Origin: Actinomadura rupiterrae
Lineage (GTDB): Bacteria > Actinomycetota > Actinomycetes > Streptosporangiales > Streptosporangiaceae
DNA: 64,000 nt
Reading direction: 5' to 3'
Assembly: GCF_024172125.1 (NCBI RefSeq)
Contig: NZ_JAMZEA010000005.1
Span: 620,001 to 684,000, forward strand
In this document: one piece after another, positions 57,090 to 64,000 of the stretch
Numbering within the stretch: position 1 is the first letter of the stretch
Layout of the letters: the number at the start of each line of letters is the position of its first letter
Made by a program: the position numbers and the translations under genes
Notes under the pieces: generated by a model
Told to the model about the DNA's origin: nothing
Databases searched by the model: none
What the model saw: only the letters and a program-made list of their open reading frames with translations

Positions 57090-58651
57090 CCGTGACGGCC
57101 GGGGCCGCCGAGGTGGCGGCGGACGGCAGGCGGCGGACCGCGATCGGGGTCGGGGCGGCGGTGGTGCTGCTGGCCTCGCTGGACGCGTACGTGATCTCCA
57201 CGGTGCTGGTCACGATCGTGACCGACCTGAGCCTGCCGGTGAACCGGCTGGAGCGGATCACGCCGGTGATCACCGGGTTCCTGCTCGGGTACGTGGCGGC
57301 GATGCCGCTGCTCGGGCAGCTGTCGGACCGGTTCGGGCGGCGGGCCGTCCTGCAGGGGTGCCTGGCGCTGTTCGCGGTCGGGTCGCTGGTCACGGCGCTC
57401 GCCGGGGAGTGGCCGGTGCACCTGGACGGCAAGGACGCGATCTGGGCGCTGACGGCCGGACGGGTCGTGCAGGGCGTTGCCGGAGGCGCGCTGCTGCCGG
57501 TGACGATGGCGCTCGCCGGGGACCTGTGGCCGGAGCGGAACCGGTCGGTCGTGCTCGGCGCGGTCGGCGCGGCGCAGGAGCTCGGCAGCGTGCTCGGCCC
57601 GCTGTACGGGGTGGGCGTCGCGGCGGCGCTGGGCTGGCGCGCGATCTTCTGGATCAACGTCCCGCTGAGCGTGGCGGCGATGGTCGCGGTGTTCTTCACG
57701 GTGCCCGGCGGACGGCCGAAGGAGCGGGCTCAGGGCGTGGACGTCGTGGGCGGCGCGCTCCTGGCGCTCGGGCTCGGGCTGCTGGTCGTGGGGCTCTACA
57801 ACCCGGATCCGCAGCGGTCGGCGCTGCCGCCGTGGGGGTGGGCGCTGCTTCCGGCGGGGCTTGCCGCGCTGGTCGTGTTCGTCCTGTGGGAGATGCGGGC
57901 GCGGACGCGGCTGTTCGACCTGTCCGGCGTCCGGCGGGGTCCGCTGCTGGCGACGCTCGGCGTCAGCCTGCTGTCCGGGGCCGCGCTGATGGCCACGCTG
58001 GTGGACGTCGTGCTGATGGCGCGCACCCTGCTCGGCAAGGACGACGTGGGCGGCGCGCTGCTGCTCACGCGGTTCCTGGTCGCGCTGCCGATCGCGGCCG
58101 TCGGCGGCGGATGGCTCGCGCGCCGGTTCGGTGAGCGGTGGCCGATGGCCGCCGGGATGGCGGTCGCGGCGGTCGGGTTCGTCCTGATCGCGACCTGGCC
58201 CCTGGACGCCGTGCACGCCTCGTACGGGCCCGTCCCCCGGGTGGACGCCGACCTGGTGGTCACCGGGCTGGGCCTCGGGCTGGTGATCGCGCCGGTGTCG
58301 TCGGCGGTGCTGCGGTTCGTCCCGGCGGCGCGGCACGGGGTCGCGTCGGCGGCGGTGGTCGTCGCGCGGATGATGGGGATGCTGCTCGGCATCGCCGGGC
58401 TGTCCGCATGGGGCTTCTACCGGTTCGGCGACCTGACGGCGCACCTGGAGATGCCGCTGCCGTTCGACGAGGGCTTCAAGGAGAAGTTCGCGGCGTACAA
58501 GGCGGCGGTGAAGGCGGCGCTGCACACCGAGTACCAGGAGATCTTCTGGATCACCGCGGGGCTGTGCGTGCTCGGCGCGCTCGCCGCACTCGCGGTCCGC
58601 CCCGCCCGCGAGGACTGCCCCCACCCCTCAGAAAATGCTCTGAACCCCTAA
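57086..58651 (+). CDS. MFS transporter, P55 (Rv1410c)-like
   Basis: 521 aa; GTG 57086 overlaps the lipoprotein stop. About 14 membrane helices. LASLDAYVISTVLVTI in TM1 has the Asp of this group, LGQLSDRFGRRAVL is motif A, and AAQELGSVLGPLYG is motif C. An extra loop (about 425-465, HLEMPLPFDEGFKEKFAAYKAAVKAALH) between late helices matches the periplasmic extension seen in P55. With LprG it should export triacylglycerol-type lipids to the outer envelope. Confidence 0.9.
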   Translation: MTVTAGAAEVAADGRRRTAIGVGAAVVLLASLDAYVISTVLVTIVTDLSLPVNRLERITPVITGFLLGYVAAMPLLGQLSDRFGRRAVLQGCLALFAVGSLVTALAGEWPVHLDGKDAIWALTAGRVVQGVAGGALLPVTMALAGDLWPERNRSVVLGAVGAAQELGSVLGPLYGVGVAAALGWRAIFWINVPLSVAAMVAVFFTVPGGRPKERAQGVDVVGGALLALGLGLLVVGLYNPDPQRSALPPWGWALLPAGLAALVVFVLWEMRARTRLFDLSGVRRGPLLATLGVSLLSGAALMATLVDVVLMARTLLGKDDVGGALLLTRFLVALPIAAVGGGWLARRFGERWPMAAGMAVAAVGFVLIATWPLDAVHASYGPVPRVDADLVVTGLGLGLVIAPVSSAVLRFVPAARHGVASAAVVVARMMGMLLGIAGLSAWGFYRFGDLTAHLEMPLPFDEGFKEKFAAYKAAVKAALHTEYQEIFWITAGLCVLGALAALAVRPAREDCPHPSENALNP

Positions 58652-58751
58652 AGAGCGGCGCGGGGTGAACTGGAGTGCGCACCGGTCCGTCGAATTTAGT
58701 AGCCGTGTGACAAGGCGCGTCCGGACGTCACGTTTCCTGCGCGTGAACCTC

Positions 58752-58781
58752 TTGACATGGTGATCGCAGCGGTGCGAGGTT
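58752..58781 (+). promoter_or_regulatory. Promoter of the esterase gene
   Basis: TTGACA (58752-58757), an 18-bp spacer and GAGGTT (58776-58781), about 98 bp before ATG 58879. Confidence 0.5.
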
Positions 58782-58878
58782 GACGCAGGGTCACCCGAAT
58801 GACCGCTTGGTCACCAGGTGTCCCGACCGGCCGCCGGGAGCGCACGGCGACCGCGTCCGCGCACCGTGGGGAGAGAAC

Positions 58879-59871
58879 ATGCAGCCTCTCGTCGAGTCCC
58901 GGCCCGGCACGACCGTCCGGTCCCGGCTGACCGCGCGCGGGCTGCGCCTGACGGTCGGCCCGCTGCTGTCGGTGTGGCCGCTGACGCACCGCGGCCTGCG
59001 TCCGGCGGTCGCGATCGACCTCGCCGCGCCGCTCGCGCTGCCGACGCCGCGCTGGGCGGAGGTCGAGCCGGTGCCGTTCGACGACTTCCGCGCCGAGTGG
59101 GTGCGCGCGCCGCACGCCGCGTCCGACCGGGCGGTGCTGTACTTCCACGGCGGCGGGTTCTTCTCCTGCGGGCTGCGCACGCACCGCCGGATGATCGCGC
59201 GGATCGCCGCGGCGTCCGGGGCGCCCGTCCTGTCGGTCGCGTACCGGCAGCTGCCGCAGGCTCCGCTCGCGGCCTCCGTCGAGGACTGCGTCAAGGCGTA
59301 CCGCTGGCTGCTCGGCCAGGGCTACTCCGCGGACCGGATCGTCGTCGCGGGCGACTCGGCGGGCGGGTTCCTCACCTTCGCGGCGACGCTGCGCGCGATG
59401 GAGGAGGGGCTGCCGCGCCCGGCGGGGCTGGTCGCGGTCGCGCCGCTCACCGACCTCGACCACACCGCCAAGGTCGAGCACGCCAACGCGCGGTCCGACG
59501 CCTACCTGCCGGCGCGCCGCGTCCGGCGGCTCGCGGCGCTGCTCACCGAGGGCGCCGTGGACCCGGCCGCGTCGCCGGTGAACGGTGAGCTGGGCGACCT
59601 GCCGCCGACGCTGATCCAGGTCAGCTCCAGCGAGATGCTGCTCCCGGACGCCGAGCTGATGGCCGAGCGCCTCACCGCCGCGGGCGTCCCGTGCCGGTTG
59701 CAGGTCTGGGAGAACCAGGTGCACGTCTTCCAGGTGTTCGCCGACCTGGTTCCGGAGGGGCTGGCGGCGCTGCACGAGATCGGCGCGTTCGTCCGCGAGC
59801 AGACGATCCCGCGCGCCGTCCCGTCCAGGACGCGCCGTCCGCGCCGCCGCGCACGCTCCGCCGCCGCCTGA
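58879..59871 (+). CDS. HSL-family alpha/beta hydrolase (carboxylesterase/lipase-like)
   Basis: 330 aa from ATG 58879 with GGGGAGAG upstream. VLYFHGGGFFSCG is the HGGG oxyanion motif of hormone-sensitive-lipase-type esterases, VVAGDSAGGFLTFA holds the Ser nucleophile, QVSSSEMLLPDAELM the Asp and NQVHVFQVF the His. An Arg-rich tail (RTRRPRRRARS) ends the protein. Such LipN/LipR-type enzymes act on short or medium acyl esters. It stands between the LprG/P55 pair and a WS/DGAT gene. Confidence 0.9.
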   Translation: MQPLVESRPGTTVRSRLTARGLRLTVGPLLSVWPLTHRGLRPAVAIDLAAPLALPTPRWAEVEPVPFDDFRAEWVRAPHAASDRAVLYFHGGGFFSCGLRTHRRMIARIAAASGAPVLSVAYRQLPQAPLAASVEDCVKAYRWLLGQGYSADRIVVAGDSAGGFLTFAATLRAMEEGLPRPAGLVAVAPLTDLDHTAKVEHANARSDAYLPARRVRRLAALLTEGAVDPAASPVNGELGDLPPTLIQVSSSEMLLPDAELMAERLTAAGVPCRLQVWENQVHVFQVFADLVPEGLAALHEIGAFVREQTIPRAVPSRTRRPRRRARSAAA

Positions 59872-60006
59872 GCCCGCACGCGTCGCCCGCTGAACCCGCG
59901 CGGCGTGCACTCGAACAACGCCTGGCGCCTATGCCGGTTGGACGGCGTGTCAATGGGAAGCCTCTTACGCACCCCTGGCAGCACAACACGAGAGTGTGAG
60001 GCGACG

Positions 60007-61407
60007 GTGCATCACATGTCCGGGCTCGACGCCAGCTTCTACCTCCTGGAGGACGAGAACACCCCGCTGCACGTGGCGTCGGTGGTGGTGTTCGAGGGCC
60101 CCGCGCCGTCCTACGGCGACGTGATCCGGCAGATCGTGGCGCGGCTGCCGCTCGTGCCGCGCTACCGGCAGCGGGTCCGGAGCGTCCCGCTGCACCTCGG
60201 ACGGCCCGTCTGGGCGGACGACCCGCACTTCAACATCCTGTACCACGTGCGGCACACGGCCGTGCCGGGCCCGGGCACCGACGAGCAGCTGCGCAACCTG
60301 GCCGGCCGGGTGCTCGGCCAGCGCCTCGACCCGGACAAGCCGCTGTGGGAGATCTGGCTGGTGGAGGGCCTGGCGGACGACCGCTGGGCGCTGATCGCCA
60401 AGGTGCACCACTGCATGGTGGACGGCGTCGCCGGCATGGACCTGGCGACCGTCATGTTCGACCTGTCCCCCGACTACCGCCCGCCGGACGAGCCGCAGCC
60501 GTGGACGCCCGCGCCCGAGCCGTCCGCGCTGGACCTGCTCGCGGACGCGGCGCGGCGCGCGGTCACCCGGCCCGTCGCGCAGGGCGTGGACGTGGCGCGC
60601 GAGTTCGGCGTCGCGCGGGACCTGCGGCGGATCGGCGCGTTCGCGCTCGGCGCGGGCCGGGCGACGGCCAGGTTCGCGCGCCCGGCGGCGGCGTCGCTGA
60701 ACGGCCCGATCGGCCCGCACCGCCGCTGGTGCTGGCAGACCGTCCCGCTGGACGAGGTGAAGGCGGTCAAGCGGACCCTCGGCGGGACGGTCAACGACGT
60801 CGTCCTCGCCGCGGTGACCGCCGGGTTCCGGGACCTGCTGAACGCGCGCGGCGACCTCGCGCCGGACTCGATCGTCCGGTCGGCGGTGCCGGTGTCGGTC
60901 CGCGAGCAGAGCCAGCGCGGCGAGATGAACAACCGCGTCGCGGCCGTGTTCGTGAACCTGCCGGTGGGCGTGCCGGACCCGCTGGAGCGGCTGCGCCGGA
61001 TCCGCGAGCAGACCGACGACGTGAAGCGCAGCGAGCAGGCGGCGGGCACCCGGACGCTCACCCGCCTCACCGACACCGCCGTCGCCCCGGCGCTGCTGTC
61101 GCTCGCGGCGCGGATGCCCGTGCGGCTGCGGCAGGGGCTCGTCCAGACGGTGACGACGAACGTGCCCGGCCCCGACTTCCCGCTGTACGTGATGGGGCGC
61201 AGGCTGCTCGAACTGCACCCGTACGTCCCGCTCACCGGCGGGATCCGCGTCGCGACGGCGATCATCTCCTACTGCGGGACGCTCTACTTCGGGATCACCG
61301 CCGACTTCGACGCGATGCCCGACGTCGACACCTACGCGAAGGGCGCCGCGGCCGGAGTGGCCGAGCTGCTCGCCCTGGTCCGCGAGGACGGCCCGTCCGG
61401 GACATGA
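60007..61407 (+). CDS. Wax ester synthase / diacylglycerol acyltransferase (WS/DGAT)
   Basis: 466 aa from GTG 60007 (VHHMSGLDASFYLLED; GAGGCGAC upstream). The active site is HHCMVDG at about residue 134. Further blocks: RLDPDKPLWEIWLVEGL, NDVVLAAVTAGFRDLL, NRVAAVFVNLPVG and TTNVPGPDFPLYVMGRRLLELHPYVPL. It makes triacylglycerol or wax esters from acyl-CoA and diacylglycerol or fatty alcohol at the membrane. Close to the lipid exporter pair and an esterase, so a neutral-lipid locus is likely. Confidence 0.93.
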   Translation: MHHMSGLDASFYLLEDENTPLHVASVVVFEGPAPSYGDVIRQIVARLPLVPRYRQRVRSVPLHLGRPVWADDPHFNILYHVRHTAVPGPGTDEQLRNLAGRVLGQRLDPDKPLWEIWLVEGLADDRWALIAKVHHCMVDGVAGMDLATVMFDLSPDYRPPDEPQPWTPAPEPSALDLLADAARRAVTRPVAQGVDVAREFGVARDLRRIGAFALGAGRATARFARPAAASLNGPIGPHRRWCWQTVPLDEVKAVKRTLGGTVNDVVLAAVTAGFRDLLNARGDLAPDSIVRSAVPVSVREQSQRGEMNNRVAAVFVNLPVGVPDPLERLRRIREQTDDVKRSEQAAGTRTLTRLTDTAVAPALLSLAARMPVRLRQGLVQTVTTNVPGPDFPLYVMGRRLLELHPYVPLTGGIRVATAIISYCGTLYFGITADFDAMPDVDTYAKGAAAGVAELLALVREDGPSGT

Positions 61408-61665
61408 CCGCAAAACGCCGCCGCCGCCCGCGCGCGGGTGGATCATGACTGCATCCGGACCGTCCATAACCAGGGTGGGTCAGAAATTTTGCCTTGCGGC
61501 CCGACCGGCCGGGAAGCCAGTGACGGCAGGGGCTGCGGGCCACGCGACGGGCCTAACGGACCTCCCGAAAACGTATCGGGTCTGTGCCCGGAGCCGCACT
61601 CGGGAATATCCTGGCAAAGGATGGCCAAGGGCCTCTTGCCGGGTTCTCCCGGGGAGGTGACGACG

Positions 61666-62316
61666 ATGAGCTGGTTCCGTTCCGGGGCGCGGCGCCACGC
61701 CGCCGAGGACGGGGACGCGAGGCAGGCGGCCGGCGCGCGGCTGCGCCGTTGGGCGCGAAGAGCGGGCCTGCTGCCGAGCGAGCTGCGCCGTCCGGTCGAC
61801 CGGGTCCAGCGCGCCATCGCCTACGTCCTGCTCGGCCTGGTGCTGATCGCGGCGCCGCTGGCCGCGCTGTCCTGCGCGACCTGGTCGTACCGGGCCGGGA
61901 TGAAGGCGGAGCACGCGGAGCGGTCCGTCCGGTACCACGCGGTAGCGACGGCCGAGGCGATCGGCGTGGGCCCGGCGGGCGACCGGTACGTGCACGAGAC
62001 GCTGCGCGCGCACTGGACCGCGCCCGACGGCAGCACCCGCGTCGGCGTGCTGACGGCCTGGAAGAACGCCAAGGCGGGCTCGCACCACAGGATCTGGGTC
62101 GACCTGCACGGCAACGCCACCACACCGCCGCGCCCGCACGGCCGGACGGTCACCGACACCGTCTACGCCGCGACGGGCGCCGGGCTGGCCGTGGCGCTGC
62201 CCGTCTTCGGCGTCTACCTGGCGGTCCGCCGCCGCTGCGACCGCTACCGCGACACCCTGTGGGACGACGACTGGGCCCGCATGGACGCCGACGCCGGCCA
62301 CAACCGCCCGTCCTGA
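61666..62316 (+). CDS. Rv1733c-family two-TM membrane protein
   Basis: 216 aa from ATG 61666, with GGGGAGGTGA 5-14 nt upstream. LRRPVDRVQRAIAYVLLGLVLIAAPLAA gives the first helix after an Arg-rich N-terminus. An extracellular domain (about 95-160) has APDGSTRVGVLTAWKNAKAGSHHRIWVDLHGN (in parts) and a second helix lies at about 168-190. This is the layout of the Rv1733c dormancy-regulon membrane protein family. Function unknown. The preceding 250 bp hold no gene I can support. Confidence 0.82.
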   Translation: MSWFRSGARRHAAEDGDARQAAGARLRRWARRAGLLPSELRRPVDRVQRAIAYVLLGLVLIAAPLAALSCATWSYRAGMKAEHAERSVRYHAVATAEAIGVGPAGDRYVHETLRAHWTAPDGSTRVGVLTAWKNAKAGSHHRIWVDLHGNATTPPRPHGRTVTDTVYAATGAGLAVALPVFGVYLAVRRRCDRYRDTLWDDDWARMDADAGHNRPS

Positions 62317-62421
62317 CGCGCGGCGCACTGCGCCGCAAGCCCACCCCGCCGGACGAGCCGATGTGCAAGCGGCTGATCGGGTCCGGCTTGCCCGGATCTC
62401 GCCGACTACGACGTCCGGTGA

Positions 62422-62946
62422 CTAGAACTCCGAGGCCCATGCCGCCGAGGGCGGGGACTCGGGTTCGGGGTCGGCCATGATGCGGTCGATGATGCGGTCG
62501 AGCGCGGCGAGATCGTCGGCGGGCAGGTCGTACATCGAGGGCGGCGGCGTCTTGAGGATGCGCTCGGCCTCGGCGGCGGCGGCCAGGCCCGGCTCGGTCG
62601 CGCGGACGAGCTTGGACCGCCGGTCGGCCGGGTTCGGGATGCGCTCGACGAGCCCGCGCCCGGCCAGGTCGTCCACCACGAGGGTCGTGTAGGGGCGGTC
62701 GGTGAGCAGCAGGTCCGCCAGGTCGCGCAGCGCGATCGGGCCGCGCGCCGCGACGCGCCGCAGCGCCTTGATGCGGAAGAAGCTCATGCCGAGCGCCTCG
62801 GTCGCCTCCTGCCGCCGGTCGCCGTGCACGCGCAGCAGCACCTGCAGCTTCGTCCACGTCCGGCGGACCGGCTCGTCCTCGGCCGAGCCGGACGTCGCGG
62901 ACGCGCCGGAGCCGGACGTCCCGGGGGTGGACGGGGTGCTCGTCAT
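62422..62946 (-). CDS. MarR-family transcriptional regulator
   Basis: 174 aa from ATG 62946, overlapping the MFS stop (ATGA), so the pump and regulator are co-translated. A Ser/Thr/Gly-rich leader of about 30 residues precedes the winged helix IALRDLADLLLTDRPYTTLVVDDLAGRGLVERIPNPADRRSKLVRATEPG. Likely represses its own operon in response to an exported compound. Confidence 0.9.
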   Translation of the reverse strand: MTSTPSTPGTSGSGASATSGSAEDEPVRRTWTKLQVLLRVHGDRRQEATEALGMSFFRIKALRRVAARGPIALRDLADLLLTDRPYTTLVVDDLAGRGLVERIPNPADRRSKLVRATEPGLAAAAEAERILKTPPPSMYDLPADDLAALDRIIDRIMADPEPESPPSAAWASEF

Positions 62947-64000
62947 GGGGTCCTCACCGGGGTCCTCGGCGTGTCGGTCGCGGTGGCGGCGGCGGTGCGC
63001 TCCGCGGTGCGGACGGCGCGCCGTCCGGTCGTGATGGTACCGAGGACCAGCACGGCGGCCGCGCAACCGGCCATGATCCAGTACGCGGGGCGGGCGGCGG
63101 CGACGAAGTCCGCGCCCGCGAGCGCCGGACGGCCCCCGCCGCCATGCGCGCCGCCGCCGTGCGCGGTCGAGGCGCCCGCGACGCCGAGGACCGCGCCGAA
63201 GACCGCGACGCCGAGGGCCTGCCCGATCTGCCGGCTGGTGGACGCGACGGCGGCGGCGACCCCGGCCTGCGCGCGCGGCATGCCGGAGACGGCGGTGTTG
63301 GTGATCGGCGAGTTGACCGTCCCGAACCCGATGCCGAACAGGATGTAGGCGGCGAACAGCGTGGAGTCGCGGGTCTCGCCGTCGAACGCGGCGAACAGCA
63401 GGGCGCTGGCCAGCATCGTCGCCCCGGCGATCTGGAGCGGCAGGCGCGGGCCGCGCGACCCGGTGAGCCGTCCGGAGAACGGCGCGACGATCCCGGTCAC
63501 CGCGGCCATGGGCAGCAGGTAGAGCCCGGCGTGCAGCGCGGTCAGCCCGCGCACGCTCTGCAGGTAGATCGAGTTGAGGAAGAGGAACCCGGCGAGCGCG
63601 GAGAACGCGCAGATCGCGATCAGCGTCGCGCCGGAGAACGGCAGACTGCGGAAGAACCGGACGTCGATCAGCGGCTCGGGGACGCGCAGCGCGTGCCGGA
63701 CGAACAGCGCGAGCGCGAGGGCGGCGGCCGCGGCGCAACCGAGCACCACCGGGGACGTCCAGCCCAGCTCGGCGCCCTCGATGATCGCGTAGGTGAGCGC
63801 GCCGAGCGTGACGATCATGAGCAGCTGGCCGGCCGGGTCCGGGCGGCGCGGGTGCGGCGCGCGCGACTCGGGCACGAACAGCCGGGTCAGGACGAGCGCG
63901 GCGAGCCCGATCGGCAGGTTCAGCCAGAAGATCGAGCGCCAGCCGACCGAGTCGACCAGGACGCCGCCGACCAGCGGTCCGGCGGCCATGCTGATCCCGA
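62943..64000 (-). CDS. MFS efflux transporter, DHA2 family (5' end outside window)
   Basis: At least 352 aa are inside the window; the frame is open to base 64000. It enters within motif C (GISMAAGPLVGGVLVDSVGWRSIFWLNLPIG), typical of 14-TM drug/H+ antiporters, and continues through about nine helices with a second GXXXN block (GIGFGTVNSPITNTAVSGMPRAQAGVAAAV) to an Arg/Thr-rich tail. Operon with the downstream MarR gene. Confidence 0.92.
   Translation of the reverse strand, partial: GISMAAGPLVGGVLVDSVGWRSIFWLNLPIGLAALVLTRLFVPESRAPHPRRPDPAGQLLMIVTLGALTYAIIEGAELGWTSPVVLGCAAAAALALALFVRHALRVPEPLIDVRFFRSLPFSGATLIAICAFSALAGFLFLNSIYLQSVRGLTALHAGLYLLPMAAVTGIVAPFSGRLTGSRGPRLPLQIAGATMLASALLFAAFDGETRDSTLFAAYILFGIGFGTVNSPITNTAVSGMPRAQAGVAAAVASTSRQIGQALGVAVFGAVLGVAGASTAHGGGAHGGGGRPALAGADFVAAARPAYWIMAGCAAAVLVLGTITTGRRAVRTAERTAAATATDTPRTPVRTP

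Overview
The window is very GC-rich DNA with Actinomycetota gene families: LytR-CpsA-Psr and DUF6542 proteins, an Rv1733c-like protein, an LprG/P55 pair, WS/DGAT, HbpS and a CU044_5270-family protein. GTG and TTG starts are frequent, and several promoters sit so close to the start codon that the mRNA would be leaderless. It fits a chromosomal segment of a soil-type filamentous actinomycete. An Actinomadura-like (Streptosporangiales) genome is my inference only. No rRNA, CRISPR array or polyketide/NRPS cluster is present; one tRNA-Met is.

Layout. 1-9 kb: the C-terminal part of a subtilase, a DUF6542 membrane protein, an LCP envelope ligase, a cation/proton antiporter, a small zinc-finger-like protein, a GNAT and a lone ferredoxin reductase. 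9-17.5 kb: several regulator/target units (TetR with an MFS pump and a perfect operator; an FtsX-like permease; a frameshifted membrane gene; an internally deleted SDR39U1 epimerase; two related TetR genes around a DUF1772 gene with three copies of one operator). 17.5-22.1 kb: a divergent HbpS-like haem sensor, a histidine kinase, a LuxR-type regulator and an ABC exporter. The arrangement matches the HbpS-SenS-SenR system of Streptomyces, and a 17-bp element is shared between the kinase and ABC promoters. 22-28 kb: a Ser/Thr kinase with a VWA-like C-terminus, an alpha/beta hydrolase, an AlkZ-like protein and a sugar/proton symporter.

27.9-41.5 kb is the most coherent block, a complete aromatic-ring catabolic cluster. 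Rieske dioxygenase (alpha, beta, ferredoxin, reductase) and a cis-diol dehydrogenase would make a catechol. A two-subunit class III extradiol dioxygenase would open it. A meta-cleavage hydrolase, hydratase, 4-hydroxy-2-oxovalerate aldolase and acylating acetaldehyde dehydrogenase would finish it to pyruvate and acetyl-CoA. A nitronate-monooxygenase-like enzyme and an acyl/aryl-CoA ligase follow, with IclR and TetR regulators. The lower-pathway genes run leftward and the rest rightward from a control region at 30.7-31.8 kb.

41.5-50.7 kb: a MarR regulator with a three-half-site operator, a remnant of a Cys/Met-metabolism PLP enzyme, a secreted Scabin-like ADP-ribosyltransferase, a small secreted protein, a coupled ECF sigma / CU044_5270 / catalytic-domain-less subtilase-like operon, and a secreted sulfatase with a probable leaderless promoter. 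50.8-56.2 kb looks like a decaying accessory zone ending at tRNA-Met. It holds an IS110 element that appears to have split the sulfatase's terminator hairpin, a quinone-oxidoreductase fragment, a pentapeptide-repeat fragment, a TetR gene and a divergent two-unit Lrp / SDR pair. 56.4-64 kb: an LprG-P55-like lipid-transport pair, a HSL-type esterase and a WS/DGAT acyltransferase, which together suggest neutral-lipid handling, then an Rv1733c-like protein and a MarR/MFS efflux operon that runs off the window.
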